Origin: Bifidobacterium coryneforme
GTDB lineage: Bacteria > Actinomycetota > Actinomycetes > Actinomycetales > Bifidobacteriaceae
Length of the DNA: 64,000 nucleotides
Assembly: GCF_000737865.1 (NCBI RefSeq)
Contig: NZ_CP007287.1
Coordinates: forward strand, 213,453-277,452
Reading direction: 5' to 3'
Shown here one piece after another: positions 15,514-24,619 of the stretch (within the stretch, counting starts at the first letter, position 1; every line of letters begins with the position of its first letter). The notes under the pieces are model-generated. The model saw only the letters and a list, made by a program, of their open reading frames with translations. It was not told where the DNA came from and did not search any database. A program made the position numbers and the translations under genes.

Positions 15514-16314
15514 CTACACGTGCTGCAGTTCGTCAGCGGCATCCTTGTCCAGGAGCCAGAGTGTTTGTTCGGTGCCCCGTGCGAAGGAAGAGGGGACGTG
15601 CGGATTATCCACGCCTGCCAGGGCCTGGCTCACAGCCCGGGCCTTTTCCTTGGTAGAGGTGAAAAGCCAGACCTTGGGTGTTCGGCGGATGAAGGGGTTG
15701 GTCATGGTCAGCCGGAGCGGGGGGAGCTTGGGGGAGTGGCTCACTCCGACCACCAGCTTGCTCTCGTCGGTGATCAGGACCTCGGGTCGGTCAGGGAAGA
15801 GCGAAGCGTAGTGGCCATCGGGGCCCACCCCGAAGACGGCAAGGTCCATGTGTCCGTCAGGGCCGATTTCCTTGATGATCTCGTCCTGGTAGGAATGGGC
15901 GGCCCGAATCAGGTACTCCTCGTTTTCCTCGTCGGTCGCGGCGGCAACCTGCTCGGGGGTGCGGGGGTCGGCGGGCATCTCGTGAATATGCTCCTCGGCA
16001 AGTGCGTTGCCCTCACTGAAGACGTCCTTGTCGAAGCACTGTCGGGCCTGCAGGGAATTGCGTTCGCCATCCTCTGCGCTGATGAACCGCTCATCGCTCC
16101 ACCATAAGTGGACCTTGCTCCAATCCAGCAGGTCCTTCTGGGGGAATGAGGCCATCTTGAGGTATATGTCCACGGAGTCTCGCCCGCCGGTCAGGGCCAC
16201 GTCGACCCGTCCCCTCCTGGCGATGACATCGCCCATTTCCAGCACCGCCCGGTAGGCCACGGCACTGTTCATCGCATAGGTGTCCTTATAGACGATGACT
16301 TGACGCTCGTTCAT
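15514..16314 (-). CDS. pgl: 6-phosphogluconolactonase
   Basis: 266 residues. Hydrolyses 6-phosphoglucono-lactone to 6-phosphogluconate in the cytoplasm. Family motifs include VALTGGRDSVDIY near the N-terminus (usually SGG-T), WWSDERFI with the conserved D-E-R, and FGVGPDGHYASLFP, the lactonase G-G-x-DGH-ASLFP signature that carries catalytic residues. An AAGGAG site six bases before the ATG supports the start. It is the third gene of zwf-opcA-pgl, 56 bases after opcA, and supplies the substrate of gnd at the other end of the RCC1 pair. Confidence 0.93.
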   Translation of the reverse strand: MNERQVIVYKDTYAMNSAVAYRAVLEMGDVIARRGRVDVALTGGRDSVDIYLKMASFPQKDLLDWSKVHLWWSDERFISAEDGERNSLQARQCFDKDVFSEGNALAEEHIHEMPADPRTPEQVAAATDEENEEYLIRAAHSYQDEIIKEIGPDGHMDLAVFGVGPDGHYASLFPDRPEVLITDESKLVVGVSHSPKLPPLRLTMTNPFIRRTPKVWLFTSTKEKARAVSQALAGVDNPHVPSSFARGTEQTLWLLDKDAADELQHV

Positions 16315-16370
16315 ACGATTCTCCTTATGGTCATTACCGACCGTGCGCGGGTTCCGGCTGCCTGAATGAA

Positions 16371-17402
16371 TCAGGGTTGGTCCTGGCTGTTGTGGTCGAC
16401 CATGGGCCAGCCCTGCCGAATCACGTCCTGATAGACCTCGTCGGGGTCGAGACGGCCAAGTTCCTCGCTCATGCAGTCCACGGCCGTGCGCAGAGGCATG
16501 GAGATGGCCTGGCTTGCCTGGCCTGGCTGGTTGATCCTGGCCTGGTCCGTCTTGTGTCGTTCCATGCTCATGGTCCCGTCGCTGCGCTCGAAGTACACGC
16601 CTGTGATGGCACGGGCTTCAGAGTCCCGTTCCACACTTACCGGCACATGGAGTTTCAGGGCCAGCCATGAGGCCAGGAGCTCCAAGGGCAGGTAGTGGGA
16701 CTGGCCGGTCACCCGTGCGGAGGTGATGGGCAGGTGGGGCGGCTGGTCGACCATGGAGGCGAGCAGAGCCCGCCAGATGGTGGTTCTTGTCCAGGAAAGG
16801 TCCACGTCTTCCGCGCCGGAGTGCTCCAGAAGCGAGGCGAAGGCGGCCTGGCGGTCATCGGATCCCATGACATCGGTGATGCGGCTGGTTGCCATGGCTC
16901 CAATGGGGTCCTTGGATGGGTCCTGTGGCGGGTTTCCGGGCCACCAGACCACCAGGGGTGCATCAGGAACCAGGAGGGGGATGACCAGGGCATCGGAGTG
17001 GTCCAGGAGCGCTGTGACCGGCTTCAGCACCACCACTTCGCCCGCCCCGGCGTCCGAGCCGAACCGTATTTCGGCATCCAGGGTGTGCTCACCCCCGTGC
17101 TCGGTGGCCTTGTAGGAGATGCACTCGTCATCCGGGTCGATCTGACGGGCAGGCGCGGATTCCTCGGGGCCCGGCTCGGTGGCCGTGTGCCCCTCGGCAT
17201 CGGTCACCATGGCAATCACCCGGCAGGGGTGTTCCCGACTGGCTGAGTTGATGGTCTCCAGGGCGGTTTCCAGATGGGGGCCATCGGTGATGATGACCAG
17301 GGTCAGCACTCTGCCCTGGGCGGCCTCGCCTCGTTCCACATGGAGTTCATCAATCTCGCGCGCTATTGCGGAGGTTGTGGTGTTGTTCAGCCTGACAATC
17401 AT
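16371..17402 (-). CDS. opcA: Glucose-6-phosphate dehydrogenase assembly protein OpcA
   Basis: 343 residues. OpcA proteins help assemble and activate glucose-6-phosphate dehydrogenase. Recognised from the actinobacterial block VPLLVPDAPLVVWWPGNPP and from the position right after zwf. The ATG at 17402 overlaps the zwf stop as ATGA and has GGAGG five bases upstream, so I prefer it to the ATG at 17414, which forms part of that ribosome site. The overlap implies translational coupling to zwf. No membrane segment or signal peptide. Confidence 0.9.
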   Translation of the reverse strand: MIVRLNNTTTSAIAREIDELHVERGEAAQGRVLTLVIITDGPHLETALETINSASREHPCRVIAMVTDAEGHTATEPGPEESAPARQIDPDDECISYKATEHGGEHTLDAEIRFGSDAGAGEVVVLKPVTALLDHSDALVIPLLVPDAPLVVWWPGNPPQDPSKDPIGAMATSRITDVMGSDDRQAAFASLLEHSGAEDVDLSWTRTTIWRALLASMVDQPPHLPITSARVTGQSHYLPLELLASWLALKLHVPVSVERDSEARAITGVYFERSDGTMSMERHKTDQARINQPGQASQAISMPLRTAVDCMSEELGRLDPDEVYQDVIRQGWPMVDHNSQDQP

Positions 17403-18991
17403 GGCATCCTCCAATGGTATCCATCTCGGGCGAGCATCCGGTCGGCCTCTTCAGGACCCCAGGTACCGGCCCGGTATGGCTGCGGTTGACCCTGCCCGGC
17501 CCAGAATTCCTCAATCGGATCGAGGATCTTCCAGGAGAGGTTGACCTCCTCTGTGGTGGGGAAGAGGGGCGGGTCTCCCAGGAGTACATCCAGAATCAGT
17601 CGCTCGTATGCCTCCGGGGAGGCCTCGGTGAAGGACCGACCGTAGGAAAAGTCCATGTTCACATCCCTGACCTCCATGGCCGACCCTGGGGTCTTGGCAC
17701 CGAACCGCATGGTGACGCCCTCGTCGGGCTGGACGCGTATCACCACGGCGTTGGCGCCGAGCTCCCTGGTCGCCGTGGCCTCGAAGGGGAGGTGGGGGGC
17801 GCGCTTGAAGACCACCGCGATTTCGCTCACCCGCTTGCCCAGGCGCTTGCCCGTACGCAGGTAGAAGGGGACCCCCGCCCAGCGTCGGGTGTCAACATCC
17901 AGGCGGATGGCGGCATAGGTCTCGGTGGTTGAATCGGGGCTGATTCCCTCCTCATCCAGGTAGCCGGCCACATGCTGTGACCCCTGCCAGCCGGCGGCGT
18001 ACTGCCCTCGGGCGGTATGGGCGGCCAGATCCTTGGGCAGGCGGATGGCCGAAAGCACCTTGGTCTTCTCGGCGGTCAGGTCTTCTGCCGCGAATGATAC
18101 CGGCTCCTCCATGGCGGTCAGGGCCATGAGCTGCAGGAGGTGGTTCTGGATCACGTCACGGGCGGCGCCGATACCGTCGTAGTAACCGGCCCTGCCGCCG
18201 ATGCCCATGTCTTCGGCCATGGTGATCTGTACATGAGATACGTAGTTGGAGTTCCAGACCGGCTCGAACATCATGTTGGCGAAGCGTAGGGCGAGCAGGT
18301 TCTGCACGGTCTCCTTGCCCAGGTAATGGTCGATCCTGAATACGGAATCGGGCTCGAACACCTCGGAGACCACCCGGTCGAGTTCCTTGGCCGAGGCCAG
18401 GTCGCGGCCGAAGGGTTTCTCTATGATGACCCTGCGCCAGGCGCCCTCCTTGGAGTGGGAGAGGCCGGATTCGGCCAGCTGGCGGGCCACGATGGGGAAA
18501 GCCTTGGGTGGTACCGACATGTAGAAGGCGTGGTTGCCGCGTGTACCGCGCACCCGGTCGAGTTCGGAAACCGTGGCCGAGAGGTGCCGGAAGGCCTCCG
18601 AATCGTCGAAGGTCCCCTTGACGAACCGCATGCCCTGGCTCAGGTGCCGCCATGTGGACTCATTGAAGGGGGTCCGGCAGTATGCTCGTACGTTCTCCTC
18701 GGCGAAGGAGGCAAAGGCCTGGTCGTCCCAGTCGCGTCGACCGAATCCGATCAGTCCGAAGCTGGCGGGCAGGAGGCCCCTGTTGGCCAGGTCGTAGACG
18801 GCCGGTAGCAGTTTCTTCTTGGCCAGGTCGCCCGTCACACCGAAAATGACCAGCGAGCTGGGACCGGCGATACGGGGCATGCGCAGATCGCGCGGATCCA
18901 GCAGTGGATTATGCCAGGGTTCCTGCATGGATGGACTGCCGCCGCTGTGGGCGGTATCCTCCACGGGGCGCCGGTTGGGTGTAGTGGCCAT
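17399..18991 (-). CDS. zwf: Glucose-6-phosphate 1-dehydrogenase
   Basis: 530 residues. Oxidises glucose 6-phosphate to 6-phosphogluconolactone with NADP. The nucleotide motif GVTGDLAKKKLLPA is near residue 51, RVIIEKPFGRD near 160, and the substrate and catalytic motif RIDHYLGKE near 190. The length is normal for the actinobacterial enzyme. The start at 18991 has AGGAG five bases upstream; the ATG twelve bases earlier lies within that ribosome site. First gene of zwf-opcA-pgl. Bifidobacteria mainly ferment sugars by the phosphoketolase shunt, so a full oxidative branch suggests a need for NADPH or gluconate use. Confidence 0.95.
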   Translation of the reverse strand: MATTPNRRPVEDTAHSGGSPSMQEPWHNPLLDPRDLRMPRIAGPSSLVIFGVTGDLAKKKLLPAVYDLANRGLLPASFGLIGFGRRDWDDQAFASFAEENVRAYCRTPFNESTWRHLSQGMRFVKGTFDDSEAFRHLSATVSELDRVRGTRGNHAFYMSVPPKAFPIVARQLAESGLSHSKEGAWRRVIIEKPFGRDLASAKELDRVVSEVFEPDSVFRIDHYLGKETVQNLLALRFANMMFEPVWNSNYVSHVQITMAEDMGIGGRAGYYDGIGAARDVIQNHLLQLMALTAMEEPVSFAAEDLTAEKTKVLSAIRLPKDLAAHTARGQYAAGWQGSQHVAGYLDEEGISPDSTTETYAAIRLDVDTRRWAGVPFYLRTGKRLGKRVSEIAVVFKRAPHLPFEATATRELGANAVVIRVQPDEGVTMRFGAKTPGSAMEVRDVNMDFSYGRSFTEASPEAYERLILDVLLGDPPLFPTTEEVNLSWKILDPIEEFWAGQGQPQPYRAGTWGPEEADRMLARDGYHWRMP

Positions 18992-19119
18992 AGTGCTCCT
19001 CATGAATATGTGCTCACCAGTCTAGTATTTGCTCCCCCAAGGGAAAGGATATGTTCGTGAATGTAGGGCAACAGTCGGTAAAGTCACATTTCCCGGCCGA
19101 CCTCCCTAGAATGGTCCTT

Positions 19120-19812
19120 ATGGTTCCGAATGTTGAAATGGCCGAGGCGCTGCACCGCAAGGTGGCCCCCTCGCAGGCCGCCTACGATCTGATACACACC
19201 CACTGCTCGATAATCTCCACCATCGCCGTGGGAATCACCGATCGGATCAATGCCCTTTTCCTCAAACAGTGCACCCTGCCACAGGATGCGCCCGAGCGTG
19301 ACCCGGCACATGGCGGGGGAAGCATCCCGCCCCGTCTCCTCAACCGCGACCTGGTGCAGGTCGGTGCCCTGCTGCATGACATCGGCACCTACCTGATACT
19401 CAAGGATGATGGTGCCGAGGGCCGCCCCCTGACCTTCCAGGGTGAGCGCTACATCCAGCACGGCCTGGAGGGATACAGGCTCCTCATCGACGAGGGGGTC
19501 GACGAGTCCGTGGCCCAGTTCGCCCGGAACCATACCGGGGTCGGGCTGACCCGTCGGCAGGTCGAGGAGGAACATCTGAATCTTCCTCCTGACGATTACG
19601 TACCCGTCAACCTGGAGCAGGAGGTGGTCATGTACGCGGACAAGTTCCACAGCAAACGCCAGCCTCCCATATTCGTCTCGGAGGCCACGGCCGCCAGGCG
19701 CACCGCCAAGTACGGGCCGGACAACCTGAAGCGTTGGCAGGACCTGGTCGCCAAGTACGGGGTGCCGGACCTGAAACCCCTCGCCGATCACTACGGCATG
19801 GAGATTGTCTGA
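19120..19812 (+). CDS. HD-domain phosphohydrolase-like protein
   Basis: 230 residues from the ATG at 19120. An HD metal-binding domain is shown by an early HTHC (about residue 27-30), GALLHDIGTYL near 84-93 (the HD pair), and a later NHTGVGLT and MYADKFHS. This order fits the HDIG-type phosphohydrolases that act on nucleotides or phosphate esters; the substrate cannot be predicted. A TAGAAT box at 19107-19112 ends eight bases before ATG 19120, suggesting a leaderless message starting there; ATG 19111 would lie in the -10. It stands alone, divergent from zwf and convergent with the ATP-grasp gene. Confidence 0.75.
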   Translation: MVPNVEMAEALHRKVAPSQAAYDLIHTHCSIISTIAVGITDRINALFLKQCTLPQDAPERDPAHGGGSIPPRLLNRDLVQVGALLHDIGTYLILKDDGAEGRPLTFQGERYIQHGLEGYRLLIDEGVDESVAQFARNHTGVGLTRRQVEEEHLNLPPDDYVPVNLEQEVVMYADKFHSKRQPPIFVSEATAARRTAKYGPDNLKRWQDLVAKYGVPDLKPLADHYGMEIV

Positions 19813-19815
19813 GAC

Positions 19816-20742
19816 TTAGGCCTTGCCCCAGTAGGACCGATACCGATTGCGGAATTGGTCGGCCATCCAGGAATCCGGGTTATAGGGGGCTGCGCCCGCA
19901 AGGTGCGTGCCTCCGGGTCTGCGTCCGGCTGCGATGGCGGCAAGGAATCCGGCCATGCCCGCCTGTCCGTAGTCATAGGGGGAGCAGCACCAGGCGGGAT
20001 TGACCTCCAGCACGAACGGGTGCATCAGCTCGGGCGCCCGGTTCGGAGAGGAACTCGCAGGGAAGGCCAGGTCGATGCAGACCGCGTCCATGCCCCCGAG
20101 TGCTGCCGCGTGAACGGCTGTCTCCTCGGCCGGCGCACGCAGGTTCGGGTCGAAGGAGGCCCCATCGAAGACCGTGATGATGTCGTGGTCATCCGATCCG
20201 ATATGGCGGCAATATCCACTGGAGGCCACGGCGCGACCACCCAGGACCACCACCCGCCACTCCTGGTCGATGTCATCAATATGCCGGCTGATTTGAATCC
20301 GTGCATCATCGGGAGCCTCGGCCAGGTCCTGGCGCAGTTGAGACAGAGTCCGGCGTGCGGCACGGAATGCCGGTACCCTGCCGCCGGCAATCTGGGACCA
20401 GGGTCGGTCCCCCAAGCCTGCGGGAGGGTGCCGCCACTGCCGAACCTCGCCGGCGCAGGCCACCATGACCCTGCGCCCCAGCAGACTCTCGCCCAGTCCG
20501 CCCAGACAGTCGGCTGGCGGGGCCATCAGGGTCATGGGGGGCCGCCCCAGGGATTCCAACCAGGCGTTCTGCGCAATCAGCAGCCCGGGGTCTATCCAAA
20601 GGGCGTCATTGTCGCCCAGGTCCCGCGTCGGCGCCAGGCCATCATGCCGGACCAGGTCCCAGGCGGTATCCGAGGGGAGGGCCTGACGGATGGTCCGGGC
20701 AATCCACCCGTCATGCGAAACGATGTGGCAGGTTGACCGCAC
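19816..20742 (-). CDS. ATP-grasp protein, R2K/DUF4343-like
   Basis: 308 residues, GTG start. The C-terminal half has ATP-grasp features: a block EWRVVVLGGRAVASSGYC and the metal-binding end FVLEVNPAWCCSPYDYG, where E and N match the family's E-x-N. These recall the R2K clade of ATP-grasp enzymes, thought to join amino acids or peptides to other substrates. The N-terminal half is less conserved. It follows the degenerate ABC ATPase by 34 bases on the same strand, with no clear ribosome site, so it may be translated from the same message. Substrate unknown. Confidence 0.65.
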   Translation of the reverse strand: MRSTCHIVSHDGWIARTIRQALPSDTAWDLVRHDGLAPTRDLGDNDALWIDPGLLIAQNAWLESLGRPPMTLMAPPADCLGGLGESLLGRRVMVACAGEVRQWRHPPAGLGDRPWSQIAGGRVPAFRAARRTLSQLRQDLAEAPDDARIQISRHIDDIDQEWRVVVLGGRAVASSGYCRHIGSDDHDIITVFDGASFDPNLRAPAEETAVHAAALGGMDAVCIDLAFPASSSPNRAPELMHPFVLEVNPAWCCSPYDYGQAGMAGFLAAIAAGRRPGGTHLAGAAPYNPDSWMADQFRNRYRSYWGKA

Positions 20743-20776
20743 GGCGGTATCGGGCCCGGGTGGGAGCCTGTCCGGA

Positions 20777-21664
20777 TCAGTCGACGATGAATCGATCGTC
20801 GTAGGTCCACTCCTCGGCCGTATCGGTGCTGTCGGAGGTGACGATGACCACAGAGCAGTCGTTTCGGCGCGAGACCTTCTTCAAGGTTGCCAGGATGGTG
20901 TCCCAGTCTCCGGGTTCCAGGCCTTCGGTCGGTTCGTCAGCAATCAGCACATCGCACTCGCAGCACAGGGCGCGGGCCACGGAGGCCAGACGGTAGTTCA
21001 GGCCGTCGAGGTCCTTGGCGGGCTTGGATTGAAGGTTGTCGGGGAAACCGACCCTGTCGAGCATGTGCCGGGCCAGGTTGTCCTTGGGGCCCAGGAAGGT
21101 CCTTCCGCTGGCGTCCATGGTGTAGACCAGGTTCTCCACAGCGGTCAGGTCGTCCCTTAGGGCGTCGGTGCCGAATATGACCCCGATCTGGTGTCCGCGG
21201 TAGTCCGAGGCCTCCAGCTGCCGCAGGTCGGTGCCTCGGAAGAGCACGTTGCCTTCGGTGGGTGCGCGGAGCCCGGTCATCAGGGCCATCAGGGCGGCCT
21301 GCTTGGCGGGTGACCTGGTCACGACTGAGTAGAGGCGGCGCATCTGGAAGTCGAGGTTCACGTCATCAAGGATCAGCTCGGTCTGCCCCTTGACCTTTCT
21401 GGTGAACTCCACATGCCTCAGGGAGAGTACGGGGTATCCGCCGGGTACCAGGACGGTCCCGTCCATCTGCCCGAGGAGGGGGTCTTCGGCCGTGTCCGTA
21501 TCCTCGTCCCCGTCAGGGGCCTTTTGTTCGATGACCACATCAAAGGTCATCTCCTCCACGTCCTCTTCGGGCGCCCCGGCAGCCTCAGCGGCATCCGACT
21601 CTTCGCGGAGCATGTCCTCGTCCATCTCGTCCTGGTCGTCACGGTCCTGCTTCTGGTCGCTCAT
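20777..21664 (-). CDS. ABC-type ATP-binding protein with degenerate Walker A and signature motifs
   Basis: 295 residues. The start ATG at 21664 overlaps the stop of the permease gene (ATGA). After an acidic extension of about 75 residues comes an ABC fold: SLRHVEFTRKVKG, then VVTRSPAKQAALMALMTGLRAPTEG where GPSGSGKST should be. The lysine (K121) is kept, but all P-loop glycines and the Ser/Thr are lost. The usual LSGGQ becomes LDGLN. Walker B, DVLIADEPTEGL, is intact. It resembles MacB/LolD-type ATPases that drive FtsX permeases but probably binds or hydrolyses ATP poorly. It could act as a regulatory or structural subunit. Confidence 0.8.
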   Translation of the reverse strand: MSDQKQDRDDQDEMDEDMLREESDAAEAAGAPEEDVEEMTFDVVIEQKAPDGDEDTDTAEDPLLGQMDGTVLVPGGYPVLSLRHVEFTRKVKGQTELILDDVNLDFQMRRLYSVVTRSPAKQAALMALMTGLRAPTEGNVLFRGTDLRQLEASDYRGHQIGVIFGTDALRDDLTAVENLVYTMDASGRTFLGPKDNLARHMLDRVGFPDNLQSKPAKDLDGLNYRLASVARALCCECDVLIADEPTEGLEPGDWDTILATLKKVSRRNDCSVVIVTSDSTDTAEEWTYDDRFIVD

Positions 21665-22896
21665 GCGCGCTCCTCCAGGTCGTTGGTGTACAGCTGTGAG
21701 GTCTTGAATGCGGCCACCCGCAGGGAGGCCACCAGGGCCATGACCGCACAGACGGCCATGCCGATCAGTGCCACCCGCCAGACCAGGCTGATGTCGGCTG
21801 CGACGGCCAGTTTGCCCAGGTCGAACCTTGCCTGGATCAGCGGCTTGCTGACCAGTGCTCCCAGCCCCAGGCCCAGTCCCAGACCGGGGATGGAGAGGAG
21901 GAGGGTCTCCAGGGCGAACTGCCATCCCAGGCGTGCCTTGTGGATGCCGATGGTCACGGCCATTCCGATTTCGTTCCTACGTGATTTCAGCATCAGGAAC
22001 AGCGAGACCAGAAGAATCAGCCCGCCCAGTATCGAGACAAGGATGATGCCGGTCCTGGCCTGGTCGGCGGCCTGGTGCACGGGCTGGAGCTGCTTCTCGT
22101 ACCGGTCCAGGCTGGGTGAGGATATGTCGTATTTGGACTCCTTGAGCCCGTTTTTACGCATGGCCTTGATGAACTCTCGGTAGTCCGAGGGGGAGGAGAG
22201 CACAAAGGCCACATGCAGGTCATGCCCTTCGGATCCGGGTTCGCTGGCCGTATCCAGCTCAAGATTGGCGAAGACCGGGTAACCGGTGTAGATGGTGTCG
22301 TATGCGGACTCGGGTACGGACCGCTTGCCGTAGGTGTAGATTCCACCCACCTTCACCTGGGTGGTCAGGTCGGTCTTGAAGGGGTTGGTCAGCGACACCT
22401 TGTCGCCCACCTTGGCCTTGTTGGCCCTGGCGGTCTTTTCGGATATCAGGATTGATTGCACACCGGAGTTGTCCTGGGAGGTGTAGTCGATTCCCTTGCC
22501 TTCGATTATCCGGAAGGTCCCGTAGGGCAGGCTGGGTTCGGCATCCTTGCTCGAAATTCCCAGGACCGAGAAGGTCCCCTTGGTGGTGAGTCCCTCGACG
22601 TCCACCCGCGAGGTTTCGGTGAAGTAGGCCTTGTACTGCAGGGTGGGCTGGAGTTGCTGTGCGTACTTGGAGTACTCCTCCCAGCCCAGGGGCTTGGCCT
22701 TGGAACCTTTTTTGGGGGTGATGACCGCATCGGCCGTCTGGGCCTCATAGCCGCTGGTCCTGGCCGTGCGGTCGATCTTGACCACGGTGGCTCCGACCAG
22801 GGTCAGGGCGGCCACAGCCAAGCAGGCCAGGAAAAAGACGAGGCTGCGGGCCAGATGCCGCCTGATGGTGAGCCAGGCGTTCTTGAGAACGAACAT
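21661..22896 (-). CDS. FtsX/MacB-type ABC transporter permease
   Basis: 411 residues. One membrane segment near the N-terminus (RSLVFFLACLAVAALTLVGA), a large extracytoplasmic domain of about 230 residues, then three segments near the C-terminus, the standard MacB/FtsX plan. ATG 22896 has AAGGG four bases upstream and is chosen over an in-frame ATG 21 bases earlier. The next gene, the degenerate ATPase, overlaps its stop by ATGA. Such pairs move lipoproteins, peptides or drugs, or signal through the membrane without transport; no substrate clue is visible. Confidence 0.82.
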   Translation of the reverse strand: MFVLKNAWLTIRRHLARSLVFFLACLAVAALTLVGATVVKIDRTARTSGYEAQTADAVITPKKGSKAKPLGWEEYSKYAQQLQPTLQYKAYFTETSRVDVEGLTTKGTFSVLGISSKDAEPSLPYGTFRIIEGKGIDYTSQDNSGVQSILISEKTARANKAKVGDKVSLTNPFKTDLTTQVKVGGIYTYGKRSVPESAYDTIYTGYPVFANLELDTASEPGSEGHDLHVAFVLSSPSDYREFIKAMRKNGLKESKYDISSPSLDRYEKQLQPVHQAADQARTGIILVSILGGLILLVSLFLMLKSRRNEIGMAVTIGIHKARLGWQFALETLLLSIPGLGLGLGLGALVSKPLIQARFDLGKLAVAADISLVWRVALIGMAVCAVMALVASLRVAAFKTSQLYTNDLEERA

Positions 22897-23072
22897 TGCA
22901 CCCTTCCTGATTAGCACCCGGATGCGGTCGGGGCCGACCGCCCGGGGTTCGGGTCGGTCCCTCAGGTCAGGGCGGCCAGGGGTACCGATTCGCCGAATTC
23001 CAGTCTAGCGAAAGACGGTGCCAAGAGTAGGGAGTCAATCATGGAGAAAGCTGAATGTCTGCTGAACAAAGT

Positions 23073-23123
23073 CGGGCGCCCGCCCCTGGTTGGGAATCGC
23101 TTCCCGCAGGGGCCGGGCGCCCG
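23073..23123 (-). terminator. Terminator hairpin after the DHA2 exporter
   Basis: CGGGCGCCCG-CCCCTG (23073-23088) pairs with CAGGGG-CCGGGCGCCCG (23107-23123), a long GC stem with a one-base bulge, starting 27 bases past the stop of the exporter gene at 23150. No long U run follows. Confidence 0.65.
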
Positions 23124-23149
23124 GAAGATGGACGAAGGTCGGACCTGGG

Positions 23150-24586
23150 TCAGGCCTCCTGCTCGTCCGCGTGAGAGAATCTACGCACCTTCAGCGAGAT
23201 GACCAGGGCGATGACAATCAGGACGATGGTGAACCAGATGCCATAGTGGGTCCCGTTGGTGAAGGCCGCGGCCTTGTCGGTGGTACTTGCGTGGGATTCA
23301 CCAATGGCCAGGAGCGAAGTCGCCACAGCCGTCGCCACTGCACCAACGATCTGCTGCATGGTGTTGATGATGGTGCTGCCGTCGCCGGACTGGGCGCCGG
23401 TCAGGGAATTCAGGGCATAGGTCTGAGCCGGTGACATGGCCAGGGGGCAGCCGATCATCAGGATGACGTGGGCCGCCACCACGAAGAGGGCCGGGCTGTT
23501 CGGGGTGGCGAAGAGCAGCATGACGCCGCCGATCAGAGCCACGATGAAACCGACTCTGACGGGGATACGGGCGCCGAATCCGTCATAGAGCCTGCCTGCG
23601 AACGCCGAGACCAGGGCGTTGATGACCCCTCCGGGGAGCATCAGGATACCGGTCATGGCCACCGGCAGGAGGAGTCCGCGCTGGAGGAACTGGGGCAGGA
23701 TGTACATGGACGAGAGGATGACCGCGAAGTCCAGCATGACCAGGGTTGCGCCATAGCGGAAGGCCGGGATGGAGAAGATGCGAACGTTCAGCACGGGGTT
23801 CTCCATGACCAGCTGGCGGCGCACATAGAGCACCAGGGCGATGATGGCCACAACCAGCACAGTCAGGGTGACAGGGGAGTTCCATCCGTACTCGCTGGCC
23901 AGGCTGACACCCGCCACGAGGCCGCCGAAGCCGATGATCGATTCCAGAATGGAGAGGAAGTCGGGCTTCTGCCTGGTGATGGTTCCCACGTTCTTCAGGA
24001 AGAAGATGGCGAAGATCAGGGCAACGACCAGGAAGGGGGTGAAGAGCCAGAAGACCCAGCGCCAGGAGAAGCTGCCCAGGACCAGGCCGGTCAGGGTGGG
24101 GCCAATGGCCGGAGCGAACATGATGACCAGGGCGCACATGCCCATGACCGTGCCCAGCTTGGCCGGGGGGAAGATCAGCATGGCCACCGTGAACATGAGC
24201 GGCAATATCAGACCCGTGCCGATACCCTGAATCAGCCTGCCGGCAAGGAGGATGCCGAAGTTGGGTGCCAAAGCGGAGATAACAGAGCCCACCAGGAAGG
24301 CGGCCAGCCCGAAGATTACGGTCTGCCGGGTCGTGAACCACTTGGAAATCAAGCTGGAGAAGGGCAGGACGATGCCGATCACCAGCATGTAGCCGGTGAC
24401 CAGCCACTGGACCGTGGCACCGGGTATGTGCAGGCTCTCCATCAGGTTGGGCAGGGCGATGTTGAGCGAGGTCTCACTCAACATGCCCACGAATGCGCCT
24501 ATCATCAAGGCGGCGATGGCAGGCCAGGGGTGGTCGACCTGGACCCTCGATTGTGTCGGGGCTACAGGCTTGGACGTTTCTTTCAA
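23150..24586 (-). CDS. MFS drug exporter, DHA2 (EmrB/QacA) family
   Basis: 478 residues, about 14 membrane segments. DHA2 signatures include LNIALPNLMESL in helix 1 (the LNVALP motif), VQWLVTGYML in helix 2, LAGRLIQGIGTGLILPLMF with the G-R-Q-G motif, and APAIGPTLTGLVLG (motif C, typical of antiporters). The start is taken as TTG 24586 with AGGAGAGG just upstream; no ATG fits. It stands alone and is divergent from nothing obvious, but an inverted repeat covers its promoter. It is a paralogue of the exporter at 55674-57092. Substrate unknown. Confidence 0.88.
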   Translation of the reverse strand: MKETSKPVAPTQSRVQVDHPWPAIAALMIGAFVGMLSETSLNIALPNLMESLHIPGATVQWLVTGYMLVIGIVLPFSSLISKWFTTRQTVIFGLAAFLVGSVISALAPNFGILLAGRLIQGIGTGLILPLMFTVAMLIFPPAKLGTVMGMCALVIMFAPAIGPTLTGLVLGSFSWRWVFWLFTPFLVVALIFAIFFLKNVGTITRQKPDFLSILESIIGFGGLVAGVSLASEYGWNSPVTLTVLVVAIIALVLYVRRQLVMENPVLNVRIFSIPAFRYGATLVMLDFAVILSSMYILPQFLQRGLLLPVAMTGILMLPGGVINALVSAFAGRLYDGFGARIPVRVGFIVALIGGVMLLFATPNSPALFVVAAHVILMIGCPLAMSPAQTYALNSLTGAQSGDGSTIINTMQQIVGAVATAVATSLLAIGESHASTTDKAAAFTNGTHYGIWFTIVLIVIALVISLKVRRFSHADEQEA

Positions 24587-24619
24587 TGTTCCTCTCCTTC
24601 TCAAAGCAAACAGGTTGTC

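Noticed and set aside
15282-15542. An 86-residue minus-strand frame between pgl and RCC1 gene B.
   Set aside because: No ribosome site, unlikely composition, and it covers the promoter region of gene B and the end of pgl.
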